NCBI GenBank assembly: GCA_900767835.1
Contig: CAAGAO010000001.1
Location: 1-54,800 of the forward strand
Source of the DNA: Clostridia bacterium
GTDB lineage: Bacteria > Bacillota > Clostridia > Christensenellales > UBA1242
Reading direction: 5' to 3'
Length of the DNA stretch: 54,800 nucleotides
The translations under genes and the position numbers were made by a program. Position 1 is the first letter of the stretch. The number at the start of each line of letters is the position of its first letter. The notes under the pieces were generated by a model. The model was not told where the DNA came from, ran no database searches, and saw only the letters and a list, made by a program, of their open reading frames with translations. Shown here piece by piece: positions 46,506 through 54,732 of this stretch.

Positions 46506-46874
46506 ATGACAAACTACAATAAGGCAGGGTTATTTATTGTTTTCTCTAAGCAAGCAAACAAATTTGTAATTGGTTATAACCCTAAATATTTTAATGATGT
46601 ATCTTTTACACCTCTTATTTTACCAATAACAAATGAAAAAATCTTATATATGGAAAATCTATCATTAAAAATTAAACTTACAAATATATTTGATTGTGAG
46701 AATTAATCATCTTTTTCAATAGATGAATTAAGAGTTTTAGATAAGTTTATACAAACTTCTGAATTTTTGAAATATATAAATTATGTAAGCGAAAATAAAA
46801 AATCAGATAATAATAACGATTGTAAGTTGGTAAAGATATCATCAATTATAAATACTGCAAATAAAGAACGATAA
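46506..46874 (+). pseudogene. Small gene broken by one in-frame stop
   Basis: A frame of 123 codons from ATG 46506 to TAA 46872, preceded by AGGAAG. It is interrupted by a single TAA at 46704-46706. The text on both sides is in the same frame and looks coding: SKQANKFVIGYNPKYFNDVS before, and SSFSIDELRVLDKFIQTSEF after. The family is not recognised; no membrane segment. It is either a recent pseudogene, a recoded stop or a sequencing error. It lies next to a second decayed gene, which favours decay. Confidence 0.6.
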
Positions 46875-46930
46875 TTTAATTAATTGCAATCAGTGCATAG
46901 TTTTTTAAATAATTTGCTTAGATTTGTACC

Positions 46931-46956
46931 AAAAACGAGTTTTACGCTCGTTTTTT
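46931..46956 (+). terminator. Terminator resembling the tRNA operon terminator
   Basis: AAAAACGAG pairs with CTCGTTTTT, followed by AGG. With the preceding ACCA it closely matches the tRNA-Leu end plus terminator at 44797-44829. Confidence 0.75.
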
Positions 46957-46958
46957 AG

Positions 46959-47296
46959 GTGTTTTTCTATAATCTTTTTGGTGTGAAATATGAACTGGAT
47001 ATATATAACAATAATGTGGTTGTTACTGGAGCGTCAAGCGGAATTGGTAAGGAAATTTGCAAGTTGCTTGCGGTAAAGTATAATTGTAAAGTTTTAGGTG
47101 TCGCGAGAACTGAGAGTAAATTAAACACAAAAAGACAAGAACCAAAATTGGCTTTGATGCAGAAAGTTCTAATATTATGAAAAAAATCACAGTGCAAACC
47201 AGTGGAAAGTTTATTGATTTTATTATTAAAAAGTCAAAGTTGAAATTTTTTGAAAAAGTATTTTTAATAAACAAAATTGATGGGAATATGCAATAA
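46959..47296 (+). pseudogene. Short-chain dehydrogenase remnant, truncated and frameshifted
   Basis: The first frame gives a clear SDR N-terminus: NNVVVTGASSGIGKEICKLL with the cofactor motif TGxxxGIG, then a second strand KVLGVARTESKL. After this the SDR sequence breaks off. A second frame (about 47120-47296) continues with KTRTKIGFDAESSNIMKKIT and ends FEKVFLINKIDGNMQ. The central catalytic part (Ser, YxxxK) is missing, and a complete SDR has about 250 residues, so this is a remnant with deletion and frameshift. No ribosome site or ATG is seen at the start. Confidence 0.75.
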
Positions 47297-47361
47297 AACA
47301 AGTAAAAACTTCAAAAATAATGACCAAATAATAAAAAATTTACATTAAATTTTAAAAAATA

Positions 47362-47390
47362 TTGAAAATGTAATACAATTGTTGTATAAT
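47362..47390 (+). promoter_or_regulatory. rarA promoter, probably leaderless mRNA
   Basis: TTGAAA (47362-47367), a 17-base spacer, perfect TATAAT (47385-47390). The ATG of rarA starts eight bases after the -10 and has no Shine-Dalgarno, so transcription should start at or within two bases of the ATG. Confidence 0.75.
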
Positions 47391-47398
47391 ATTTTTGT

Positions 47399-48661
47399 AT
47401 GGAAACGAGAGTGCCACTTGCAGAGCGTATGCGTCCACAAGTTCTATCTGAGTTTGTTGGGCAAAAGCATATTATAGGTAAAAATATGCTCCTAAGACGT
47501 GCCATAGAAATGGGCGAAGTAGGGAGTTGTATTTTTTATGGTCCACCAGGCACTGGGAAAACCACACTCGCAAACATCATTGCAAAAAACCTAAATGGCA
47601 ATTTTAGAAAACTAAATGCTGTGTCTAGTGGAGTTGGTGATGCTAAAGAAATTATAAACGAAGCAAAAAAAAATAAAATGCAATATGGTGTGCAAACATA
47701 TTTGCTTTTAGATGAGTGTCATCGTTGGAACAAAGCACAAAGCGATTCAGTTCTTGCAGCCATAGAAGATGGAAGTATAATTTTTATAGGCTCAACCACT
47801 GAAAATCCATTTACAAGTATGACGCGAGCCATAGTTTCTAGGTGTAGAGTTTTTGAGTTTATGCCACTTCAAGACTCAGTTATTATAGAATGCTTAAAGC
47901 ACGCAATTTTAGATAAAGAACGCGGTTTAGGTGAGTACAGAATTGACATAAGCGAAGAGGCACTAAAACATTTTGCTTGGGCAAGTGCAGGTGATGTTAG
48001 AATGGCATTAAATTCATTAGAACTTGCAGTTAGAACAACCAAACCAAATAAAGATGGCGTAATTGTTGTTGACCTAACAGTTGCAGAACAGTCAATACAA
48101 AAAAAAGCGTTAAGTATTGACGAAACTCAATATTATGACATATTAAGTTCATTTTGCAAAAGCATTCGTGGAAGTGATACCGACGCCGCACTATATTATA
48201 GTCAACGGCTTATACTTGCAGGTTGCGACCCAATGCTTATAGCCCGTAGACTTGTTGCACATTGTAGCGAAGATATAGGTATGGCAGATAGCAATGCACT
48301 TTTGCTTGCAACATCGGCAATGTATGCGGTTGAAAAAATGGGTGTTCCAGAAGGCTTAATTCCACTGTCGCACGCAATAATATATGCTTGCGAGGCGGAA
48401 AAGTCAAACTCTGTGGTTGTTGCAATGAATATGGCTCGCGCTGATGCAGAAAATGTAAAAGACGATAACATTCCAAATCATTTAAAAAACCATCCAAGCA
48501 TTAACGGACCAAAAGTGGCATACAAATATCCGCACGATTATGGCGGGTATGTTAAACAGCAATATTTACCTAATGCATTAAAGGATAGAATTTATTATAC
48601 CCCGGGCAAGAACGGTAAAGAAAAAAATTTAATAAGAAAAAAATTTAAGGAGAATAAATAA
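47399..48661 (+). CDS. rarA: Replication-associated recombination protein A (RarA/MgsA) AAA+ ATPase
   Basis: An AAA+ ATPase acting at stalled replication forks, related to clamp-loader subunits; cytoplasmic, tetrameric in the family. It has 420 residues, the full length. The N-terminus PLAERMRPQVLSEFVGQKHI is typical. Walker A is GPPGTGKTTLANIIAKNL (about 49-66), Walker B LLLDECHRWNKAQSD, sensor 1 IGSTTENPF, and arginine-finger context SRCRVFEF. The C-terminal tetramerisation part includes CEAEKSNSVVVAMNMA and the family-typical YKYPHDYGGYVKQQYLP. It is co-transcribed with the MBL hydrolase (one base between stop and next start). Probably leaderless. Confidence 0.95.
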   Translation: METRVPLAERMRPQVLSEFVGQKHIIGKNMLLRRAIEMGEVGSCIFYGPPGTGKTTLANIIAKNLNGNFRKLNAVSSGVGDAKEIINEAKKNKMQYGVQTYLLLDECHRWNKAQSDSVLAAIEDGSIIFIGSTTENPFTSMTRAIVSRCRVFEFMPLQDSVIIECLKHAILDKERGLGEYRIDISEEALKHFAWASAGDVRMALNSLELAVRTTKPNKDGVIVVDLTVAEQSIQKKALSIDETQYYDILSSFCKSIRGSDTDAALYYSQRLILAGCDPMLIARRLVAHCSEDIGMADSNALLLATSAMYAVEKMGVPEGLIPLSHAIIYACEAEKSNSVVVAMNMARADAENVKDDNIPNHLKNHPSINGPKVAYKYPHDYGGYVKQQYLPNALKDRIYYTPGKNGKEKNLIRKKFKENK

Positions 48662-48662
48662 T

Positions 48663-49424
48663 ATGTTAAAATTTATCGGCACTGGCAGTGCATTTAATCA
48701 AGATTTAGGAAATACATCAGCATATATTAAAGATGGCGAAACATTACTTTTAATAGATTGCGGTGAAACAGTATTTCAAAGAATTAAACAAATAAATCTT
48801 TTAGACGATGTAAAAAAAGTATATATAGCAATCACACATAACCATTCAGACCATATTGGCAGTTTAGGTTCTTTGGTTGAATATTTATATTTTATTAAAG
48901 AAATAGTACCAAACTTTGTTTTAGTAAATGGAGATAATGCAGTAGAACAAGAAAAATCTTTAAGAGATTATCTAACATCTGTAGGCGTTGAAGAAGATAA
49001 ATACGATTTTGTATATGGCGATATGATGGAAGAAGTTTTACCAAATTTATTAAAAGTTGAAATGCCACAAGTTAAACATTCAAAAGTTTTAACAAGTTAC
49101 GCAGTTGAACTATATTTTAAAGATTTAATAGTATATTATACTGGTGATCAAAATGACTTGTCATATTTAAAGAAAATTGCAAAAAAATTAAAAGAAAATG
49201 ATTTGGTTTACACAGATTGCTCACTACGTGACTATAAAAACCGCATACATGTAACACTTGCAGAACTTGAAGAAATCTTTACTGAAGGACAAAGAGATAA
49301 AGTAATTTGTATGCATTTTGAAAACTATAATACTTATTCAGAAGCGAAAAATGCAGGTTTTAAAGTAGCAAATAAAGAACTTTCAAAAGAAGAAATTTTA
49401 AAACGCATTGCTGAACATAATTAA
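48663..49424 (+). CDS. Metallo-beta-lactamase fold hydrolase (RNase Z-like group)
   Basis: A 253-residue metal-dependent hydrolase. It opens FIGTGSAFNQDLGNTSAYIK, the LGTGSA start common to RNase Z and related phosphodiesterases. The zinc motif THNHSDHIGSLGSL (HxHxDH) is near residue 60, further ligands are in YYTGDQNDLSYL and CMHFENYN. Compared with true tRNase Z it is short and lacks the exosite arm, so the substrate may be another phosphodiester or cyclic nucleotide. The start is one base after the rarA stop; AAGGAG lies in the end of rarA. A terminator follows at 49430. Confidence 0.85.
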   Translation: MLKFIGTGSAFNQDLGNTSAYIKDGETLLLIDCGETVFQRIKQINLLDDVKKVYIAITHNHSDHIGSLGSLVEYLYFIKEIVPNFVLVNGDNAVEQEKSLRDYLTSVGVEEDKYDFVYGDMMEEVLPNLLKVEMPQVKHSKVLTSYAVELYFKDLIVYYTGDQNDLSYLKKIAKKLKENDLVYTDCSLRDYKNRIHVTLAELEEIFTEGQRDKVICMHFENYNTYSEAKNAGFKVANKELSKEEILKRIAEHN

Positions 49425-49429
49425 TATGT

Positions 49430-49469
49430 AAAAAGGCAAGTTTGTTGATAAATACAAATTTGCTTTTTT
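49430..49469 (+). terminator. rarA-MBL operon terminator
   Basis: AAAAAGGCAAGTTTGT pairs with ACAAATTTGCTTTTTT with two small bulges, ending in T6. The remaining 220 bases before glnS are AT-rich; a TTGACT-containing promoter-like stretch near 49630 is likely but not certain. Confidence 0.8.
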
Positions 49470-49688
49470 AAACTATAGAAAAAGCATATAAAAAAGTAAG
49501 AATTTTTCTTGTTTTCAATTATAATTGAGAAATAATAAAAAAATTAAAACTAGCAAAACAAAAAAGTATTTTTGGAAATAATGTTATAAGGAAAAACATT
49601 GGAGTGTTTTTATATGATTTTTTGTTTTACTTGACTTTTACGCATAATATTTCTACAATATGTACAATTAAATATTAAGAGGTATACT

Positions 49689-51368
49689 ATGATAGATTTA
49701 GACAAAATTGAGCCATCAAATTTTATAGAAGATGAAATACTTGCCGATTTAAAGGCTGGTAGGGCAAAAGAAGTAATAACTCGTTGTCCACCAGAACCAA
49801 GCGGTTATTGGCATATAGGTCATTGCAAAGCATGGATGATAGACTTTGAAACAGCCATTAAATTTGGTGGTTACACTTATTTAAGAATGGACGACACAAA
49901 CCCAAGTCGTGAACAAGGCGAATTTGCCGATAGTTATCTTGCCGACCTAAAATGGTTAGGCTATACTCCAAAAGCAATGATTTTTGCTAGCGAAGCATAT
50001 TTTGACAAAATATATGAAATAGCGGAACAAATGATAATGGACGGCTATGCCTATGTTGATGAACTATCTCAGGAAGAACAACAAAATCTAAAAGGAACAT
50101 TAACCGAACCAGGTAAAAATAGTCCATTTAGAGACAGACCAAAAGAAGAAAGTCTAAAATTATTTAGAGAAATGAAAGCAGGTAAATATCCAGATGGTTC
50201 ATTAACCTTGCGTGCAAAAATTGATATGTCACACCCTAACATTTTAATGCGTGACCCAATAATGTATAAAATATCTCGCGAACATCATTATAAAACAGGT
50301 GATAAGTGGTGCATTTATCCAATTTATGATTTTGCTCATCCAATGGAAGACGCTCTTGAAGGTGTAACATATAGTTTGTGTGATATAACCTTTAGAGTAC
50401 ATCGCGAACTTTATGAATGGTTTATTGAACATGGTTGGAAAAAACCATATCCACCAAAACAACGCGAATTTTCAACACTAAATTTGGAAAATGTTTTGCT
50501 TGGCAAAAGATACTTAAAAGCTCTTGTAAATTCTAGTAAAGTGCTAGGCTGGGACGACCCTCGCTTTATGACTATAGTAGGAATGAAACGTCGTGGTTAC
50601 ACTGCTGACGGTGTTAAAAACTTTATCCGTAGTTGTGGTGTGGTTGCAAGTGAAAGCACAATACCTTTTAGTTCTCTTGAACATTACATTCGTGATGATT
50701 TAAACAAAGTCGCAACAAGAGCAATGGTTGTTTTAGACCCTTTAAAAGTAATTATTGAGAACTACCCAGAAGGCAAAACCGAAACAATAGAAATTGACAA
50801 TAACCCAAATGACGAAAACGCAGGAAAACATACTGGCTTGTTTGGTAGAGAAATTTATATTGAACAAGAAGATTTTGCCCTTAACCCACCACCAAAATAT
50901 AATCGTTTAACCCTAGGCGGAATGGTTCGCCTTAAAGGTGCATATATAATTAAATGTAACGATGTTGTATATAAAGAAGATGGCACAATAGACTACTTAA
51001 AATGCGAATATATAGAAGGAACAAAAAGCGGACAAGATAATAGTGGCATAAAAGTAAAAGGTACAATTCATTTTGTAGCAAAAGAAAATGCATTTACTTG
51101 TACAATCCGTAACTTTAAAAATTTGGTTAAAGATGAATACCTATGGCCAAGCAAAGCACTTGCATCAGGTGTAAGCATAGACGAAATTCTAGAACCAGAT
51201 TCTTTGGTGGAATCAAAAGCATTAGCAGAAAACTTCTTAAAAGAAGCAAAACCATACGATAAATTCCAATTTATGCGTAAAGGCTACTTTACTTTAGACA
51301 AAGATTCTAGCAAAGATAACTACATATTCAACTCAACAATTTCACTAAAAGATGGCTTTAAAAAATAA
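49689..51368 (+). CDS. glnS: Glutamine--tRNA ligase
   Basis: Charges tRNA-Gln directly; a class I synthetase of 559 residues, full length. The catalytic core shows CPPEPSGYWHIGHCKAWMI (HIGH), LRMDDTNPSREQGEF and YDFAHPMEDALEGVTYSLCD. The KMSKS region reads NVLLGKRYLKALV, clearly altered from VMSKRKL, followed by WDDPRFMTIVGMKRRGYTADG. These are GlnRS rather than GluRS signatures. Anticodon-binding beta-barrels fill residues about 340-550. AAGAGG precedes the ATG. Many Bacillota lack GlnRS and use Glu-tRNA amidation, so its presence is a lineage trait. It is monocistronic with its own terminator. Confidence 0.93.
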   Translation: MIDLDKIEPSNFIEDEILADLKAGRAKEVITRCPPEPSGYWHIGHCKAWMIDFETAIKFGGYTYLRMDDTNPSREQGEFADSYLADLKWLGYTPKAMIFASEAYFDKIYEIAEQMIMDGYAYVDELSQEEQQNLKGTLTEPGKNSPFRDRPKEESLKLFREMKAGKYPDGSLTLRAKIDMSHPNILMRDPIMYKISREHHYKTGDKWCIYPIYDFAHPMEDALEGVTYSLCDITFRVHRELYEWFIEHGWKKPYPPKQREFSTLNLENVLLGKRYLKALVNSSKVLGWDDPRFMTIVGMKRRGYTADGVKNFIRSCGVVASESTIPFSSLEHYIRDDLNKVATRAMVVLDPLKVIIENYPEGKTETIEIDNNPNDENAGKHTGLFGREIYIEQEDFALNPPPKYNRLTLGGMVRLKGAYIIKCNDVVYKEDGTIDYLKCEYIEGTKSGQDNSGIKVKGTIHFVAKENAFTCTIRNFKNLVKDEYLWPSKALASGVSIDEILEPDSLVESKALAENFLKEAKPYDKFQFMRKGYFTLDKDSSKDNYIFNSTISLKDGFKK

Positions 51369-51394
51369 ATTAATAATGTTGTTTTAAACTATAT

Positions 51395-51442
51395 AAAAAA
51401 TTGCAATTTTAGAGATAAACTTTTGATTATTGCAATTTTTTT
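51395..51442. terminator. glnS terminator
   Basis: AAAAAATTGCAAT pairs with ATTGCAATTTTTT. The 215 bases to def are AT-rich, with TATAATG just ahead of its ribosome site. Confidence 0.82.
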
Positions 51443-51657
51443 GTTTTGTAATATATATTAATATAATTTTAATATTTTTTAGTATTAATAGAAATTAAGT
51501 AAACAAAGAGTATAAAATTCAAAAATTATTAGTATAAAAATATTAAAGTTATTCTCAAAATAATGATAGGTATTTTATTCTTGCAAGCATTAAATTTTAT
51601 GTTGATTAAAAAATAAAAAATATGTATAATGTATAATGCATAAAAGGAAATAAGAAT

Positions 51658-52107
51658 ATGGCAGTTAGAAAAATAGTAAAATTAGGTGATGATTTATTAA
51701 GAAAGAAAAGTAAAACCGTTACAGTGTTTGATGAAAAATTGGGCGAACTTTTAGATGATATGCGTGAAACTATGTACGAATTTGACGGAATGGGGCTTGC
51801 TGGTCCTCAAGTTGGTGTTTTAAAACGAGTTATTGTTATGGATGTTAACGATATGTTTTTTGAGTTAATCAATCCAGAAATTATAAAAGAGGAAGGCGAG
51901 GATTTAGAACAAGAAAGTTGCCTTTCTTGTGGAAAAGCAAGAGAGTATGTAAAACGCCCTTACAAAGTTACAGTTAAAGCACAAGATAGATTAGGTTATA
52001 ACATAATAATAACTGGAGAAAAATGGTTGGCTCGTTGCTTGTGTCACGAAATAGACCATTTAAATGGAATCTTATTCATAGACAAAGCAGAAAAAAGAAA
52101 ACAATAA
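51658..52107 (+). CDS. def: Peptide deformylase
   Basis: Removes the formyl group from the N-terminal Met of new proteins; a cytoplasmic metalloenzyme. It has 149 residues, the usual size for the short bacterial form. Motif 1 is GMGLAGPQVGV, motif 2 is EQESCLS (Ser in place of the usual Gly of EGCLS; the metal Cys is kept) and motif 3 is CHEIDHLNG (HExxH). AAAGGAAATAAGA precedes the ATG. It is followed after 90 bases by fmt, which makes the formyl group that def removes, the classical pairing. Confidence 0.95.
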   Translation: MAVRKIVKLGDDLLRKKSKTVTVFDEKLGELLDDMRETMYEFDGMGLAGPQVGVLKRVIVMDVNDMFFELINPEIIKEEGEDLEQESCLSCGKAREYVKRPYKVTVKAQDRLGYNIIITGEKWLARCLCHEIDHLNGILFIDKAEKRKQ

Positions 52108-52198
52108 TTAAATAATTTTATATGTACAATATCTGTAGAAATTTATCAAATATGTATTATTGCAAAATAAAATAGACGTAAATAAACAAAGGAGTATT

Positions 52199-53131
52199 AT
52201 GAATATAATATTTTTAGGCACTCCAGAATTTGGTGCAAAGGTGTTAGAAGAAATAGTAAAAAGTCATCATAAAGTTGTTGGCGTAGTTTGTCAACCAGAC
52301 AAACCAAGTGGCAGAGGTAATAAACTAGTTGCACCAGCAGTTAAAGTTCTGGCGGAATCTTTAGGGCTTAAAGTATATCAATTTAACAAAATTCGCGTAG
52401 ATGGAGTTGACACTTTAAAATCTTTAAATGCAGACATAATGGTAACATCAGCATATGGTCAAATTTTAAGTCAAGAAATAATAGATATTTGTCCTTTTGG
52501 TATAATAAATGTACATGGTTCGCTTCTTCCAAAATATCGCGGAGCATCTCCAATTCAACAAGCCATTATAGACGGCAATGAATTTACTGGCATAACAATT
52601 ATGAAAACCGAAGCGGGAATTGATACTGGGGATATGTTACTTCAAGAAAAATGTAAAATTGAAAATAATGACACTTATGGAACATTAAGTGAAAAATTAG
52701 CAACTATCGGTGCAAAACTTTGCGTTCAAGCCTTAAATTTAATTGAACAAAATAAAGCAGTTTATGTCCCTCAAAATAACGAACTTGCAACCCATACAAA
52801 AATGTTTAAAAAGGAAGATTGCTATATTGACTTTAATAAATCTGCAAAACAAATTGTAAATTTGGTTAGAGGTTTAAATCCAAACCCAATAGCACTTTTT
52901 AGTTTAAATAATGAAACATATAAAGTTTTTGAAGCAAAACAAGTAGAGTATATTGGTAAGGAACAAAACGGGACCATAATCGATGCGAACTCCAAAAAAG
53001 GTTTAATAATAAAATGCGAAAGTGGAGCGGTGGAAATTGTTGAACTTACCGCACCAAATTCAAAAAGAATGCTTGCAAAAAGTTATTTAAACGGAAAAAT
53101 TATAGAAAAAGGTAGTGTTTGCAATGCTTGA
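52199..53131 (+). CDS. fmt: Methionyl-tRNA formyltransferase
   Basis: Formylates initiator Met-tRNA with 10-formyl-tetrahydrofolate. It has 310 residues, the standard length. I use ATG 52199 with AGGAG five bases ahead, and not an in-frame ATG 39 bases upstream without a site. The N-terminal formyltransferase domain has MNIIFLGTPEFGAKVLEEIV, QPDKPSGRG, and the catalytic INVHGSLLPKYRGASPIQQA (Asn, His) with AGIDTGDML (Asp). The C-terminal barrel (about 205-310) has the typical IVNLVRGLNPNPIAL. Its end overlaps the start of rlmN by eight bases. Confidence 0.96.
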   Translation: MNIIFLGTPEFGAKVLEEIVKSHHKVVGVVCQPDKPSGRGNKLVAPAVKVLAESLGLKVYQFNKIRVDGVDTLKSLNADIMVTSAYGQILSQEIIDICPFGIINVHGSLLPKYRGASPIQQAIIDGNEFTGITIMKTEAGIDTGDMLLQEKCKIENNDTYGTLSEKLATIGAKLCVQALNLIEQNKAVYVPQNNELATHTKMFKKEDCYIDFNKSAKQIVNLVRGLNPNPIALFSLNNETYKVFEAKQVEYIGKEQNGTIIDANSKKGLIIKCESGAVEIVELTAPNSKRMLAKSYLNGKIIEKGSVCNA

Positions 53132-54167
53132 TATTTTACAAAATTATAGTTTAAATGAGATTGAACAGATTTGCAAAGAACTAGGAGAAGCAAAGTTTAG
53201 AGCGAAACAAATATATGAAGGTATATATTCTGGCAAAAACATAAGTGAAATTTCAAATATTAGCAAAGAGCTTAAATCAAAATTATTACAAAAATATGAA
53301 GATGCGCCAATTTCTTTACATACTAAATTAGTCGGTAAAGACGGAACAATAAAATATGTCTATAAACTTGCAGATGATAATATTATAGAGGGCGTACTTA
53401 TGAGTTATAAATACGGCAATACTTTGTGTGTTTCAACACAGGTTGGTTGTCGTATGGGGTGTAAGTTTTGTGCTAGCACGTTAGGCGGACTTGTTCGTAA
53501 TTTGTCAGCAGGCGAAATATTGTCGCAGGTGTTGTTTGTCAATCGTGATAATGGAGGCGATTTAAAAAATAGAAAAGTAACAAATGTTGTGCTTATGGGC
53601 AGTGGCGAACCATTAGATAATTATGATAATGTCATAAAGTTTTTTAAATTAATTTCTGTTGAAACTGGAATAAATATAAGTCAACGTAACATCTCTCTTT
53701 CAACTTGCGGACTAGTAGATAAAATAAGAGAGATGGCGGAACTTAATTTACAAATTACCTTAACAATATCTTTACATGCACCTAATGATGAAATGCGAAA
53801 AGAAATAATGCCAATAGCAAATAAATACTCAATTCAAGAATTAATTGACGCAGTAAGGTACTATTTTAAAAAAACAAAAAGAAGAATCGTGTTCGAATAT
53901 TCACTAATAAGTGGCAAAAATGATAGTTTTCAATGTGCTGACGAACTATCTAAATTACTAAAAGGTTTAGTGTGCCATGTTAATTTAATACCTTTAAACG
54001 AAGTAAAAGAAAGAGGTATGATAGGCACAAATCGAAAAAAAGCATATGCCTTTGCGGATAGATTAACTCAAAACGGTATTTCAGCAACAGTTAGAAGAAC
54101 TATGGGGGCAGACATAGAAGGTGCTTGTGGTCAGTTAAGAGCAAAAATTCTAAAAAAACAAATATAA
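53124..54167 (+). CDS. rlmN: Dual-specificity 23S rRNA/tRNA adenine C2-methyltransferase
   Basis: A radical-SAM enzyme that methylates A2503 of 23S rRNA and A37 of some tRNAs. It has 347 residues from ATG 53124; a GTG nine bases upstream is an alternative. The iron-sulfur motif is CRMGCKFCA (CxxxCxxC, about 112-118). Other family parts: VSTQVGC before it, VVLMGSGEPLDNYDNV, RNISLSTCG, ISLHAPNDEMRKEIMPI, and the C-terminal VRRTMGADIEGACGQL with the second catalytic Cys. Translation is coupled to fmt by overlap. It is the last gene of the def-fmt-rlmN cluster; a perfect palindrome follows at 54185. Confidence 0.96.
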   Translation: MLDILQNYSLNEIEQICKELGEAKFRAKQIYEGIYSGKNISEISNISKELKSKLLQKYEDAPISLHTKLVGKDGTIKYVYKLADDNIIEGVLMSYKYGNTLCVSTQVGCRMGCKFCASTLGGLVRNLSAGEILSQVLFVNRDNGGDLKNRKVTNVVLMGSGEPLDNYDNVIKFFKLISVETGINISQRNISLSTCGLVDKIREMAELNLQITLTISLHAPNDEMRKEIMPIANKYSIQELIDAVRYYFKKTKRRIVFEYSLISGKNDSFQCADELSKLLKGLVCHVNLIPLNEVKERGMIGTNRKKAYAFADRLTQNGISATVRRTMGADIEGACGQLRAKILKKQI

Positions 54168-54184
54168 TAATTTTAATAAATTTG

Positions 54185-54204
54185 CATATCAAAATTTTGA
54201 TATG
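54185..54204. repeat. Perfect 20-base palindrome after rlmN
   Basis: CATATCAAAA followed by its exact reverse complement TTTTGATATG. It could be a weak terminator or a protein-binding site; no T-run follows. Confidence 0.5.
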
Positions 54205-54286
54205 TTAAAAATAGAATGTTTACATTGTTAGTATTAATTTAAAAAATGTAAAAATAAAAAATACTTTAATAGCCTAATATATGCTA

Positions 54287-54424
54287 TGTGATGTTAAAAT
54301 TTGACTTGTTCAAATTTTAAGTTGCTAGTAGCAACTCCACAATAAATTGTGGCATCACATTATGTATTACCATCAGTTGCTTGCAAGTATCCCTTCGGGC
54401 TGTTTGCCGACAACTTCAGATAAT
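54287..54424 (-). ncRNA. Structured element, copy 2
   Basis: Minus strand, both modules present. The 5' module (54370-54424) is almost identical to copy 1 (a C-to-A change in the stem, plus two changes in the AT linker). The closing stem TGTGATG/CATCACA is identical. Hairpin arms differ yet pair: CCACAA-TTTA-TTGTGG, GTTGC-TACTA-GCAAC and AAAATTTGA with TCAAATTTT. It is downstream of the terminator of the broken XRE gene and has no gene after it on its strand, only antisense to rlmN. Confidence 0.75.
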
Positions 54425-54464
54425 AAAAATAGGATATTTTTCTCTGCAGTCCATTTTATATTAC

Positions 54465-54511
54465 AAAAAAAACAAGACTAATAACTAAAAAGTATTAGTC
54501 TTGTTTTTTTT
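54465..54511 (-). terminator. Terminator of the broken XRE gene
   Basis: AAAAAAAACAAGACTAATA pairs exactly with TATTAGTCTTGTTTTTTTT; it works on either strand. Confidence 0.9.
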
Positions 54512-54515
54512 GAAA

Positions 54516-54575
54516 TTAATCTTCAAGTCCTAAAAGGTAATCTGAAGTTACTTTAAAATATTGACATATTATAAA
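54516..54575 (-). pseudogene. C-terminal end of an XRE-family HTH regulator, cut by element copy 3
   Basis: On the minus strand the frame reads FIICQYFKVTSDYLLGLED and stops, the standard ending of the XRE/Cro-cI helix-turn-helix domain (families show LAxYFGVSxDYLLGxTD). Directly upstream the frame meets a TAG formed by the edge of structured element copy 3 (CATCACATAG), so the N-terminal part has been displaced or lost. Its own terminator remains at 54465. Confidence 0.75.
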
Positions 54576-54578
54576 CTA

Positions 54579-54708
54579 TGTGATGTTAAAATTTAAACAA
54601 GTTAAATTTTAAATTGCTAAACGCAACCACCTTGATAAATCAAGGCATCACATTATATATTGGCGTCACGATTTCAAGTGTACTTTTATGCAAGCATAAA
54701 GTCCACTT
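54579..54708 (-). ncRNA. Structured element, copy 3, with a different 5' module
   Basis: The four-way-junction core (54579-54652) has TGTGATG/CATCACA and the arms CCTTGA-TTTA-TCAAGG, GTTGC-GTTTA-GCAAT (one G-T) and AAAATTTAA/TTAAATTTT. The linker ATATATAATGTGATGCC is as in copy 1. The 5' module is replaced by another hairpin (54676-54708): AAGTG, a mismatch, then ACTTTATGC pairing with GCATAAAAGT, closed by CACTT. It abuts the broken XRE gene. Confidence 0.72.
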
Positions 54709-54732
54709 TCTCTCGTTCCTTAATATAAACTA

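Noticed and set aside
54519..54570. A TTGACA on the plus strand near 54561 as a promoter
   Set aside because: It lies inside the XRE coding remnant and has no -10 at the right distance on that strand.
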